Shown here piece by piece: positions 6,785-13,142 of a DNA stretch of 28,863 bases (positions within the stretch are counted from its first letter, which is position 1; every line of letters starts with the position of its first letter). Source of the stretch: a virus; the IMG/VR virus record IMGVR_UViG_3300042382_000223, positions 1 to 28,863 of that record. One strand, written 5' to 3'. A program made the translations under genes and the position numbers. The notes under the pieces are model-generated. The model searched no databases. It saw only the letters and a program-made list of their open reading frames with translations, and was not told the DNA's origin.

Positions 6785-7594
6785 TTAAACAGCAATTAGT
6801 TCTTGATCAACAGAATGAACATATGCTGGGTTTACAATTGATTTTTCTCCAGCCATCAATCTTTCGATATGATCACGAATAACTGCGTTTTCTTCGTTGA
6901 ATATGTACTCAGATCTATCAGGACCCATTTTAGGATCTTGTCCCTTTGCAATAAGGTCTTCTTTTAGTGTGCGCTCTACATCCCAGTTTAATGTTGTAGC
7001 AGGATAATGCTTAACTACATAACCATCTTTGTCAATTAAATATTTTTCAAAGTTAGCATTCATCATAACTCCACCATCATGTTCGTTTAAGTAGCGTGAT
7101 TCGTAATCTGTTTTTTCAACAATACCAAGTTCTTTTTTCTTTTCCATAATTGCTAAAACTTGTCTTGAAACTTCTAAATAAAGTTCGTGTCTTTCTCCAA
7201 ATGGTTGACCATTTCCGTTAAGTCCTGGACCTTTGCCAAGCCATGGTGCTTCTAATGGAATATCTGCGGGATTAGATGTGATCATTTCTGAGAATGGGAA
7301 TGTAACACCATAAACATCTTCTCCGTATAACTTAGAATCCATACCACAAGTAATGCCTTGTGACCACTTTCCTTTTGTAATGCTTGGTCCACAAAAATCA
7401 TTAGTAGGAATTGCTACAACGGTAAAGTCTTCTCCAGCCAGGTCTTCTTGAATCCATTCAATAGACTCCATTTGTCCAGCGTTACCACAACCAACAGTCG
7501 TATTGATTAATAGCACTGCCTTGCCCTTGAATTGCTGCAAAAAGTGTGGTTCTTTTTCTGCAGATGGTAATTCTATGTCATATATTGATTTCAT
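6785..7594 (-). CDS. Divergent, enlarged glutathione-peroxidase-like protein
   Basis: A 269-residue paralogue of the next gene. NTTVGCGNAG (Cys36) aligns with the peroxidatic motif and AIPTNDFCGPS with the GFPCNQF block, but the conserved Gln is replaced. NFEKYLIDKDGYVVKHYPATT (about residues 181-201) is the familiar C-terminal strand-helix. An insertion of about 60-70 residues separates the blocks, and a C-terminal extension of about 60 residues follows. The loss of Gln and Trp suggests changed redox chemistry, for example a thioredoxin-dependent reductase or binding role. AGGAGGT lies ahead of the ATG and a TGT-TATAAT extended -10 lies upstream. Confidence 0.8.
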   Translation of the reverse strand: MKSIYDIELPSAEKEPHFLQQFKGKAVLLINTTVGCGNAGQMESIEWIQEDLAGEDFTVVAIPTNDFCGPSITKGKWSQGITCGMDSKLYGEDVYGVTFPFSEMITSNPADIPLEAPWLGKGPGLNGNGQPFGERHELYLEVSRQVLAIMEKKKELGIVEKTDYESRYLNEHDGGVMMNANFEKYLIDKDGYVVKHYPATTLNWDVERTLKEDLIAKGQDPKMGPDRSEYIFNEENAVIRDHIERLMAGEKSIVNPAYVHSVDQELIAV

Positions 7595-7636
7595 TTAAGA
7601 CCTCCTAAAGGTTATGATAATATTATAACACCCATT

Positions 7637-8320
7637 TTAGCAGTCTTCTGCGGTGCTAACTGGTGCCTTTTCAACATCTATAAACGAGTTTCCGTAAAGT
7701 GTGTGTCTTGAGTTAGGACCTAAAACTCTTTTTACTCTGTGTTTGTATAGGTCTCCGTCTGCAATATGAGCAAGCATGCCAGCCTTTGGCTTAATTGTTA
7801 TTGGAAGGTTTCCAAACTCTAACTCTCCACCATCAAAGTCGTCGTTAAGGTATAGGCTAAATGAACCCTGAATGTTTGCTTCAGCACCAGGATCCTGATG
7901 CCAATACATCGCAAAGTCTATATTTGTTGTATCAACTTTTGATTCTGTAAACCATTCTAAATCTAAGCGTTCTTGAATTTCTTCCTCTGTTAAATATTTA
8001 AATGTTTGTAGTGTTGCATGTCTTTTATATCCTGGAGGTAAAACAGAATCAAGCCTATCCCAAATCCCCCCTGGATCAGAAAAAAGTGGAAGGCTGACTA
8101 CTACTGAGTCCTTATCAGGAAATTTTATATTTCCATCATCATGATAAGAAGGAACTATGTCTAAAAATTTGTTTAATATATTTTTGTATGGAGACCTCAT
8201 TGTTGGGTACCATCCATTTGGGTCATCGGTTTGTACTTTAAACCATGCCAACTCTTCTGTTGTTAAAAAATCTTCAATAACCCAAATTTTTTTGGCCTCG
8301 TCCAAATATATTTTATTCAT
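7637..8320 (-). CDS. 2OG-Fe(II) dioxygenase (prolyl-4-hydroxylase-like)
   Basis: 227 residues. The double-stranded beta-helix core holds H141-x-D143 (HQD), then SLYLNDDFDGGELEF, a distal H194 and R205 (SRHTLYG) for 2-oxoglutarate. It is the iron/2OG hydroxylase fold of the P4Hc type common in phages. It is leaderless: TATCAT (8327-8332) ends 6 nt before the ATG. It is a sister of the next gene (8359-9072), sharing FIEDFLT-type N-termini, MRSPYKNILN and RHTLYG. The substrate cannot be inferred. Confidence 0.9.
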   Translation of the reverse strand: MNKIYLDEAKKIWVIEDFLTTEELAWFKVQTDDPNGWYPTMRSPYKNILNKFLDIVPSYHDDGNIKFPDKDSVVVSLPLFSDPGGIWDRLDSVLPPGYKRHATLQTFKYLTEEEIQERLDLEWFTESKVDTTNIDFAMYWHQDPGAEANIQGSFSLYLNDDFDGGELEFGNLPITIKPKAGMLAHIADGDLYKHRVKRVLGPNSRHTLYGNSFIDVEKAPVSTAEDC

Positions 8321-8358
8321 AACAATATGATACCATAGTTTTTATTTTAAGCATTTTG

Positions 8359-9072
8359 TCAGCAGTCGTCCTTTGTGCTTAATGGAATTTCTGGTGTTGA
8401 CCAGCATTGGCCATATAGCGTGTGCCTATCATTAGGGCCTAAAACTTTCTTAACTCTATGCTCAAACTCTTTTCCTACTGGTATATTTATTAGCATGCCA
8501 GCCTTTGGCTTGATAGCATGACCACTTTTAAACTCTATCTCTCCACCTTCAAAATCATCATTAAGATAAATAGAGTGTGAGGCTGTTCTGTTTTTATTTT
8601 TACCAGTGTCTTCCCAGTGCCAATCCATCGCATAGTCAATGTCCTTAGCATCTTCTGGGTTAGATCTAATAGCATGCATTTCTGCATCACCAAGAGACAT
8701 ACTTTCGTCTCTATCTCTTTCTATTTCTTCATCAGTGCAATACTTAAAGGTTTGAATTCCGCTATTGGGTCCATAGCCTTCTGGGAGAACAGATTCTAAT
8801 CTTTTCCAAATGCCGTCTTCTTTAGAAAAAATATCCCAAACTTCTTGAACTCTTACGCTATTTTCAGTGGGAATTGAAAGTGTCCCGTCTGGCTCATACT
8901 CTGGTATATGCATTGGCCATCTGTTTAATATGTTTTTGTATGGAGATCTCATAGTTTTGTACCAGGCACCTGGAGCATCCCAATATTTTTTTAATATATT
9001 TAGTTCTTCTTTAGTTAAAAAATCTTCTATAAACCAAACGCCATCGCCTTTATCTAAATATATTTTTTCCAT
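8359..9072 (-). CDS. 2OG-Fe(II) dioxygenase, sister copy with variant HxE facial triad
   Basis: 237 residues, tandem paralogue of 7637-8320 (shared KIYLD, WFIEDFLT, MRSPYKNILN, YLNDDFEGGE, KPKAGML, RHTLYG). The metal site reads H152-W-E154-D155, so the acid may be Glu (HxE) or shifted to Asp; the distal His205 and Arg216 are intact. Leaderless: TATTAT (9079-9084) is 6 nt from ATG and part of an extended -10. A duplicated pair with a changed metal ligand suggests different substrates or rates. Confidence 0.9.
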   Translation of the reverse strand: MEKIYLDKGDGVWFIEDFLTKEELNILKKYWDAPGAWYKTMRSPYKNILNRWPMHIPEYEPDGTLSIPTENSVRVQEVWDIFSKEDGIWKRLESVLPEGYGPNSGIQTFKYCTDEEIERDRDESMSLGDAEMHAIRSNPEDAKDIDYAMDWHWEDTGKNKNRTASHSIYLNDDFEGGEIEFKSGHAIKPKAGMLINIPVGKEFEHRVKKVLGPNDRHTLYGQCWSTPEIPLSTKDDC

Positions 9073-9096
9073 TTATATATAATACCATACTTTTAG

Positions 9097-9169
9097 TATC
9101 TCCAACGGGATTCGAACCCGTGTTGCCACCGTGAAAGGGTGGAGTCCTAGGCCACTAGACCATGGAGAC
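9097..9169 (-). tRNA. tRNA-Glu (anticodon UUC)
   Basis: Full cloverleaf on the - strand: acceptor GTCTCCA/TGGAGAT, anticodon stem CCACC/GGTGG around CTTTCAC (anticodon TTC), and T-arm GGGTTCGAATCCC. Discriminator A; no encoded CCA. It reads GAA, a frequent codon in these AT-rich genes. Confidence 0.93.
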
Positions 9170-9173
9170 ATAG

Positions 9174-9247
9174 TAGAGCAGGTAGGACTTGAACCTACGA
9201 TAACCGAATTATGAGTTCGGGGCCTTAACCAACTTGGCTACTGCTCC
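9174..9247 (-). tRNA. tRNA with CAU anticodon (elongator Met or Ile2)
   Basis: Acceptor GGAGCAG/CTGCTCT, anticodon stem CCGAA/TTCGG around CTCATAA, T-arm TAGGTTCAAGTCCTA, discriminator A, no encoded CCA. It is 4 nt from tRNA-Glu in a common transcript. The CAU could be Met, or Ile if the host lysidine synthetase modifies it; this cannot be settled by reading. Confidence 0.9.
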
Positions 9248-9254
9248 CCGTATT

Positions 9255-9416
9255 TTAGTTTGATATAGATCTTAGACCAGAAGAAATAATTTCTTGTCTT
9301 TTGGCAATTAGTTTGCGTTCATGTTTTGACAAGTATGGCTTATCTTTTAGTCTTTTCTTATTTTTTGCATAACGCTTTGCTTTGTGTTGAGATAACTTAT
9401 TATTATTTTTTTTCAT
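9255..9416 (-). CDS. Small Lys/Arg-rich protein (53 aa), leaderless
   Basis: A highly basic peptide starting MKKNNNKLSQHKAKRYAKNK. It may bind nucleic acid. It has a clear promoter (TTGACT-N17-TATGAT, 9423-9451) with the -10 exactly 6 nt before ATG. It lies 8 nt upstream of the CAU tRNA, so the tRNAs are probably cotranscribed with it. Confidence 0.7.
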   Translation of the reverse strand: MKKNNNKLSQHKAKRYAKNKKRLKDKPYLSKHERKLIAKRQEIISSGLRSISN

Positions 9417-9422
9417 AGTCTA

Positions 9423-9451
9423 ATCATATCATAGTTGACTGTTCTAGTCAA
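9423..9451 (-). promoter_or_regulatory. Promoter TTGACT-N17-TATGAT with palindromic -35
   Basis: -35 on + coordinates 9446-9451 and -10 at 9423-9428, leaderless to ATG 9416. The palindrome GTTGACT-N5-AGTCAAC (9434-9440 / 9446-9452) overlaps the -35 and the stop codon of the preceding gene, and could be an operator or hairpin. Confidence 0.75.
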
Positions 9452-9897
9452 CCACGATCACCGTCCCAATCTCCTATTTTTGTAGTAGGAATTCCATTAT
9501 CCTGCCACAATTTTATAACATATGGGTTGTCATCTATCGCATGAACAACATCCCAAAGTTCTGTAATCCTATTAAGGATATCCCTTTTGGTTTCGTAATC
9601 TGGCCTGTGATCATCGTCTGCCCTCATAAAAAGTGCATGACACTTTATCTTATTTCTTGCAAGCCACAGAGAGGTTATACCACGATACTTTTCTTTTCTA
9701 GATGTAACAATTATTATAGAGTGGTCATCACTAGCAGAATTATTTAGCATCTCAACAACTTCCACATTTGGCAGGGCATCAATAGAAGAATAATGAAAGG
9801 CATCGTAATCTTTATTGCCATTACGAACATAGTGCAAGAACGGATCTACATTAGCAAGAGTTCCATCTACATCATAAATGTGTGCTGTAGGCTTCAA
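9448..9897 (-). CDS. HAD-family phosphatase, PseT/Pnkp 3'-phosphatase-like
   Basis: 149 residues with HAD motif I IYDVDGT (Asp9 nucleophile, Asp11), motif II VTSRKEKYRG, a Lys in KRDIL, and motif IV AIDDNPYVIKLW. This arrangement resembles the phosphatase half of T4 polynucleotide kinase, without the kinase. It may trim 3' phosphates of nicked nucleic acids or act on nucleotides. It starts with TTG, and the start overlaps the stop of the upstream gene (TTGA), so translation is probably coupled. Confidence 0.87.
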   Translation of the reverse strand: MKPTAHIYDVDGTLANVDPFLHYVRNGNKDYDAFHYSSIDALPNVEVVEMLNNSASDDHSIIIVTSRKEKYRGITSLWLARNKIKCHALFMRADDDHRPDYETKRDILNRITELWDVVHAIDDNPYVIKLWQDNGIPTTKIGDWDGDRG

Positions 9898-9998
9898 TTA
9901 TGCTCTTTCATATGTCTTGCTAGAGACTCATTGGCCATGATTCCCCATCTTAGTTCCCACTCTTTTTTGCAAACAGAACATACAACCATTCTACTCAT
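9894..9998 (-). CDS. 34-aa C2H2-like zinc-finger peptide
   Basis: A compact peptide starting MSRMVVCSVCKKEWELRWG, with CSVC and H-x4-H spacing (LARHMKEHN) resembling a single C2H2 finger. Its ATG overlaps the upstream stop (ATGA) and its TGA overlaps the TTG start of the HAD gene. This chain of overlaps supports real translation. Confidence 0.6.
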   Translation of the reverse strand: MSRMVVCSVCKKEWELRWGIMANESLARHMKEHN

Positions 9999-10351
9999 AT
10001 TCCGTTATCCTCCATATACTTTAATCTTTCTTCTGTGTCATTCACAGGACCACCTTCGTCTTCCCACTTTTCCCAATACGCAATACCATTTTCATCATAG
10101 TCATCCCACTCAGGACCAGACATGTCTACTTTAAAAGACAAAAGGTCTACCATATAGTATGTGCCCCATTTTTCATAAGGTTTGTTTACATAATGCCAAA
10201 CTTTTGTATGAAACTTAAAACGAGGTCCAAAGTTTTCATCATCTTGTAGGTTAAATGCTTTAACTAAACTATTGCTTGAAATTTGACCACACAGATTTCC
10301 AATCCATCTTAATGGAACGATCTTAGTTTTTTCTACTCTTTGTGATATCAT
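9995..10351 (-). CDS. Hypothetical phage protein (118 aa)
   Basis: Soluble, with a basic N-terminal third and an acidic tail (EWDDYDENGIAYWEKWEDEGG). No domain is recognised. It starts 3 nt after the upstream stop and its stop overlaps the next ATG, so it belongs to the run of coupled genes 10886-9448. Confidence 0.75.
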   Translation of the reverse strand: MISQRVEKTKIVPLRWIGNLCGQISSNSLVKAFNLQDDENFGPRFKFHTKVWHYVNKPYEKWGTYYMVDLLSFKVDMSGPEWDDYDENGIAYWEKWEDEGGPVNDTEERLKYMEDNGI

Positions 10352-10354
10352 CTG

Positions 10355-10528
10355 TTACTCAAAATCTTTTTGGTTTTCAAACATGTTGGTCATATAATTG
10401 TTTTTGCCTCTTGCTATGTGTGCAGCAGCCATTCGCATGCCTATTGCATTTGTTACTGATGATTCAATAGGAAGGGCTTCAATCTCTCTTGCTATTTCTT
10501 CTCTTAGTGCCATTTCATCTATACTCAT
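10355..10528 (-). CDS. Small helical hypothetical protein (57 aa)
   Basis: The peptide (starting MSIDEMALREEIAREIEALP) is predicted to be mostly helical, with no recognised domain. It sits in the coupled run, 14 nt after the upstream micro-ORF and 3 nt before the next ATG. Confidence 0.6.
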   Translation of the reverse strand: MSIDEMALREEIAREIEALPIESSVTNAIGMRMAAAHIARGKNNYMTNMFENQKDFE

Positions 10529-10542
10529 TTTGTCTTCAATCC

Positions 10543-10632
10543 TTAGTTCTGATCAACTTTGTATGTCATTACAAAATAGCATACAACATATCCAGCAATA
10601 AAAGCAGGGATAAGAAAAAATAAACTAATCAT
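10543..10632 (-). CDS. 29-aa single-span membrane peptide
   Basis: Starts MISLFFLIPAFIAGYVVCYF and ends with a short polar tail: one transmembrane helix. It has an ATGA overlap with the PnuC-like gene stop and a ribosome binding site (AGGAG) 7-8 nt upstream. It is a plausible partner of the adjacent membrane protein. Confidence 0.6.
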   Translation of the reverse strand: MISLFFLIPAFIAGYVVCYFVMTYKVDQN

Positions 10633-10886
10633 GTGCGTTCTCCTAAAGTATCTGTTTTGTGTAATTGTTTCCAATAAAAGTATGACTTCATATATACAAT
10701 GGTATATGCAATTGCAGCAAAGATAAAGCCATACTGTTTAGTGCTTATTGCATAATATATCCACATTGCTTCATTGAGGGTAGCCCAAATCCAGCCCCAT
10801 ATGTGCTTTCTGCCAATAAAATATATTGCTGCAACCCCACTGAGAGCGAGCACCCATGAGGCATAGTCATTAATCCATTGTTCCAT
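10629..10886 (-). CDS. Half-size PnuC-like membrane protein
   Basis: 85 residues with about three hydrophobic segments. WIWATLNEAMWIYYAISTKQYG and the closing MKSYFYWKQ resemble the C-terminal half of PnuC nicotinamide-riboside transporters, but the length is less than half of the usual 190-250. It may work as an oligomer or have another role; small homologues of this kind occur in actinophages (from memory). Strong leaderless promoter TTGACC-N17-TATACT, 6 nt before ATG. Confidence 0.7.
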   Translation of the reverse strand: MEQWINDYASWVLALSGVAAIYFIGRKHIWGWIWATLNEAMWIYYAISTKQYGFIFAAIAYTIVYMKSYFYWKQLHKTDTLGERT

Positions 10887-10892
10887 ATGTCC

Positions 10893-10921
10893 AGTATACC
10901 TTACTTCAGTGGTTTGGTCAA
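10893..10921 (-). promoter_or_regulatory. Promoter TTGACC-N17-TATACT, leaderless
   Basis: -35 at 10916-10921, -10 at 10893-10898, 6 nt to the ATG at 10886. The -35 overlaps the stop of the upstream reading frame. The 8-bp palindrome CTTGGTTT-A-AAACCAAG (10930-10946) lies just upstream. Confidence 0.85.
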
Positions 10922-11145
10922 GTTCTTCCCTTGGTTTTAAACCAAGAGCCTATAAATCCATTGATCACTCTTTGTCTTAGTTCTTCTGCAAAGTTTCCAT
11001 GAGGAATTTCTGAGCCTAAATATTCTTGTCCTGTTTCAAGGTCTATTAGTTTCCACTTAGCAGGAGCCTTAGTATGTATAATTAAATCAATTGGCTTGTC
11101 GTAGGAATCAACTTCTGATCCATCTTTAAGTTTTCTTTTGTTAAT
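10918..11145 (-). CDS. 75-codon conserved-looking frame with no standard start codon (ATT?)
   Basis: The frame reads (I/M)NKRKLKDGSEVDSYDKPIDL and includes a well-formed WKLIDLETGQEYLGSE. It begins after TAA with AAA ATT AAC and contains no ATG or TTG; its only GTG lies about 16 codons from its end. AAGGTAGGA (11153-11161 region) is well placed for initiation at ATT (11143-11145). It may be a gene using a rare ATT start, one whose ATG was mutated, or a pseudogene. Protein-like composition argues against chance. Confidence 0.5.
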   Translation of the reverse strand: MNKRKLKDGSEVDSYDKPIDLIIHTKAPAKWKLIDLETGQEYLGSEIPHGNFAEELRQRVINGFIGSWFKTKGRT

Positions 11146-11159
11146 TTTTTAATCCTACC

Positions 11160-11285
11160 TTAAGACACTAGAGATACAGTAAAGTGCTTACCACAGACAT
11201 CAGCAACGATGTATTTTTCATTTTTAATGACTATATCGTAATACATTGCTTCTTGATCACAGAAAAAACATTTTGTTTTGGTCAT
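11160..11285 (-). CDS. 41-aa zinc-ribbon peptide, leaderless
   Basis: The start MTKTKCFFCDQEAMYYDIVI carries CFFC, and a later DVCGKHF carries CxxH: a compact four-ligand zinc site. TATAAT (11292-11297) is exactly 6 nt before ATG. It is first of a local leftward unit leading to the 75-codon frame. Confidence 0.7.
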   Translation of the reverse strand: MTKTKCFFCDQEAMYYDIVIKNEKYIVADVCGKHFTVSLVS

Positions 11286-11309
11286 AACCTTATTATATCA
11301 TGAATAATA

Positions 11310-11402
11310 CTATTTATTATCTGTATCTACTTTATCTTTAGGAACCCAGACTTTTTTTCCATCTTTATAGACAGGCCAGTAGCCCAAGGCCCTCCAGTCC
11401 AT
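11310..11402 (-). CDS. 30-aa hypothetical peptide
   Basis: Aromatic-rich N-terminus (MDWRALGYWPVYKDGKKVWV) and charged tail. It follows the upstream micro-ORF by 10 nt. No strong ribosome binding site and no known domain. Confidence 0.4.
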   Translation of the reverse strand: MDWRALGYWPVYKDGKKVWVPKDKVDTDNK

Positions 11403-11412
11403 CTTCGTAATC

Positions 11413-11514
11413 TTAGGCTCTCTTGGCACACCACACCTTGTAATCACTCATAGTTTGATGAGTATCCCAGTAGTTAATGTTTTCTTTGTCCATTCCGCAG
11501 GTTTTACAGATCAT
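11413..11514 (-). CDS. 33-aa CxxC peptide
   Basis: Starts MICKTCGMDKENINYWDTHQ, with a further Cys near the C-terminus; probably metal binding. The ATG is 3 nt after the stop of the DUF4236-like gene, implying coupling. Confidence 0.55.
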   Translation of the reverse strand: MICKTCGMDKENINYWDTHQTMSDYKVWCAKRA

Positions 11515-11517
11515 TAT

Positions 11518-11979
11518 TTAGGCTGCTCGTTCCTTAGCAATAACATCAAGTTCTTCTTGAACACCAGGAATAAGTGAAGGGTACTCAGCAGCAAACCTAA
11601 GAAACTTAGAGAATGCCCAAGTTGGAACCATTAGAATTAACCATGCATATCCAACCCACTCATGAACAAAGGCTCCAAGAAAAATCCAAGGCAGGATAAC
11701 CATAAAGATGCTAACATTTGGAATGTCATCCTTAGATGTAGCAATAGGAACAACTTCATTTGTAGCAGCCTTAGTATTCTTAGACTTAGACTTGCCATTG
11801 AGCATAGTGGTACTTGATAGACCAGTGCCATTTAGACCAGCAGTACCTCTTACCTGCCCCTTAGAATTAACACTAACTCGTGCACCATTAGTACCAAGTG
11901 ATCCGCTAATACCATTCTTACCAAGTGTGACTCTGACTCCTGGCATAATCTTCATGCTCTTTCTGAATCTAATTGCCAT
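11518..11979 (-). CDS. DUF4236-like membrane protein
   Basis: 153 residues. The N-terminal ~60 residues (FRKSMKIMPGVRVTLGKNG, SGSLG, then GTAGLNGTGLSS) match the DUF4236 pattern. A low-complexity Lys/Ser linker follows, then a hydrophobic hairpin (about residues 90-125), then a polar tail. Function unknown. It follows the secreted DUF3761-like gene by 1 nt, so both may act at the envelope. Confidence 0.78.
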   Translation of the reverse strand: MAIRFRKSMKIMPGVRVTLGKNGISGSLGTNGARVSVNSKGQVRGTAGLNGTGLSSTTMLNGKSKSKNTKAATNEVVPIATSKDDIPNVSIFMVILPWIFLGAFVHEWVGYAWLILMVPTWAFSKFLRFAAEYPSLIPGVQEELDVIAKERAA

Positions 11980-11980
11980 A

Positions 11981-12574
11981 TTATTTTGTCCCCTTAATCA
12001 ATGCACACTCTGGGTTGTCTTGAATCTGAATCAACCTACCACCAGTGATCCAATAATCTAAAGAAGTATATGTGTTGTTTCCTAATGGTGTTGTGTATCC
12101 CTTATTGACAAGAAGTTGCTCACAAACAATAAATCCAATGCAGTTCGGTAATGAGTGAGATGCGCCAAATTCTCTGCATAATACAAAGTTGTCAGTTTGC
12201 ATTACATATTGTCTTGGGTTGTTTGGGTTTAGTTTTGCTTCTATTTTTTTTGCTTCATCAATTTTTGCTTGTGCTTGTCTTGCAGCCTCTGCTTTTGCAT
12301 TTGCTTTTTGCTTTTCAAGAAGTTTTGCAGCAGCGTTAAATTGAATGGCATCATTTTGGCTTCCGTCGTTTATTGTTATTCCATAATTCTTTTTAATTTT
12401 TGCTACAATTTTTTCATATTCTGCAGACTTAGCAACTCCACCATGTTTTGAGCATGTGCCCCTGCCAGTAGAGGTTGAGTATGTTCCATCTTTACACTTA
12501 GTTAGTGCTGCTTGTGCTGGAGTGAAGCCCCCAGATAGTAAAAGCACCGATACTATAAAAGCAATTTTCTTCAT
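11981..12574 (-). CDS. Secreted DUF3761-like protein
   Basis: 197 residues with a signal peptide (positive MKK, hydrophobic core, cleavage near AQA-A at about 22). The mature start CKDGTYSTSTGRGTCSKHGG matches the short DUF3761 motif. A charged Ala/Lys/Glu coiled-coil (about 75-115) and a Cys-containing C-terminal half follow. Export by a phage suggests modification of the host surface, for example superinfection exclusion; this is inference. Promoter TTGACT-N17-TATACT and ribosome binding site AAGGA. Confidence 0.8.
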   Translation of the reverse strand: MKKIAFIVSVLLLSGGFTPAQAALTKCKDGTYSTSTGRGTCSKHGGVAKSAEYEKIVAKIKKNYGITINDGSQNDAIQFNAAAKLLEKQKANAKAEAARQAQAKIDEAKKIEAKLNPNNPRQYVMQTDNFVLCREFGASHSLPNCIGFIVCEQLLVNKGYTTPLGNNTYTSLDYWITGGRLIQIQDNPECALIKGTK

Positions 12575-12603
12575 TTTAGTCCTTCGTTAGTAGGTATATT
12601 ATA

Positions 12604-12632
12604 AGTATACACTTTGCGAGGGGGTAAGTCAA
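12604..12632 (-). promoter_or_regulatory. Promoter TTGACT-N17-TATACT for the secreted-protein operon
   Basis: -35 at 12627-12632 and -10 at 12604-12609, with a leader of about 25 nt and ribosome binding site AAGGA. The -35 lies just below the stop of the micro-ORF 12635-12754. Confidence 0.8.
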
Positions 12633-12634
12633 GT

Positions 12635-12754
12635 CTATTGTCTATGTCGTTTCTTATTACCAAACTTAGATTTAACCTCAGCCTTAGCCTGATTAACTAT
12701 AGCATTAGTAATCTCTTCAACACTAAACTCTTGATCGAACTCTGCTTCGTTCAT
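12635..12754 (-). CDS. 39-aa charged hypothetical peptide
   Basis: Starts MNEAEFDQEFSVEEITNAIV: acidic N-terminus and basic C-terminus, with no recognised domain. ATGA overlap with the upstream gene, forming a coupled chain from 13103. Confidence 0.6.
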   Translation of the reverse strand: MNEAEFDQEFSVEEITNAIVNQAKAEVKSKFGNKKRHRQ

Positions 12755-12897
12755 CTAAATAACTCCACCCCTATATACCACTTTAAAAAGTATACACCTA
12801 ACTCCCACTCATTAGCAATAGGATACCCCCAGTTGTATAGGTATATTCCAAAAGAATAACCAGCAGTCTGTGTACCACGATTAATTTTAATTCTCAT
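12751..12897 (-). CDS. 48-aa aromatic-rich hypothetical protein
   Basis: The protein (starting MRIKINRGTQTAGYSFGIYL) is rich in Tyr/Trp (NWGYP, KWYIG). It overlaps the upstream stop (TGATG) and the next start (ATGA). Family unknown. Confidence 0.6.
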   Translation of the reverse strand: MRIKINRGTQTAGYSFGIYLYNWGYPIANEWELGVYFLKWYIGVELFR

Positions 12898-13103
12898 CAG
12901 TACCCTCCAAGACATTCGTTGCGTGTGTGAAACAATCTAATCTTTGTCAAAATTTTGCGGGATGGAGCAAACAAATCTTCCTTACAGCATCCACACTTCA
13001 TATGCCATTCTCTAGCAAAGAAGTCATACACAGCACCCTTAGCGTTGGCGTACTTGTTGGCTACAAAGGTTTGAAATGGATCTGGTATTTCCATGTTTAT
13101 CAT
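12897..13103 (-). CDS. 68-aa CxCC zinc-binding-like protein, leaderless
   Basis: It contains HMKCGCCKEDLFAPSRK, a cysteine cluster in a basic context, and a later Cys near the C-terminus. The start at MINMEIPDPF is fixed by TTGACT-N17-TACAAT (13110-13138) exactly 6 nt upstream. Function unknown; it leads a three-gene coupled unit. Confidence 0.7.
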   Translation of the reverse strand: MINMEIPDPFQTFVANKYANAKGAVYDFFAREWHMKCGCCKEDLFAPSRKILTKIRLFHTRNECLGGY

Positions 13104-13109
13104 ATATAC

Positions 13110-13138
13110 ATTGTATCTAATATATAACTATAAGTCAA
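13110..13138 (-). promoter_or_regulatory. Promoter TTGACT-N17-TACAAT, leaderless
   Basis: -35 at 13133-13138, -10 at 13110-13115; the ATG at 13103 begins 6 nt after the -10. Confidence 0.85.
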
Positions 13139-13142
13139 GCCT

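Noticed and set aside
10629-10886. A complete PnuC transporter
   Set aside because: Only 85 residues with about three hydrophobic segments, compared with 190-250 residues for the full family; kept as PnuC-like only.
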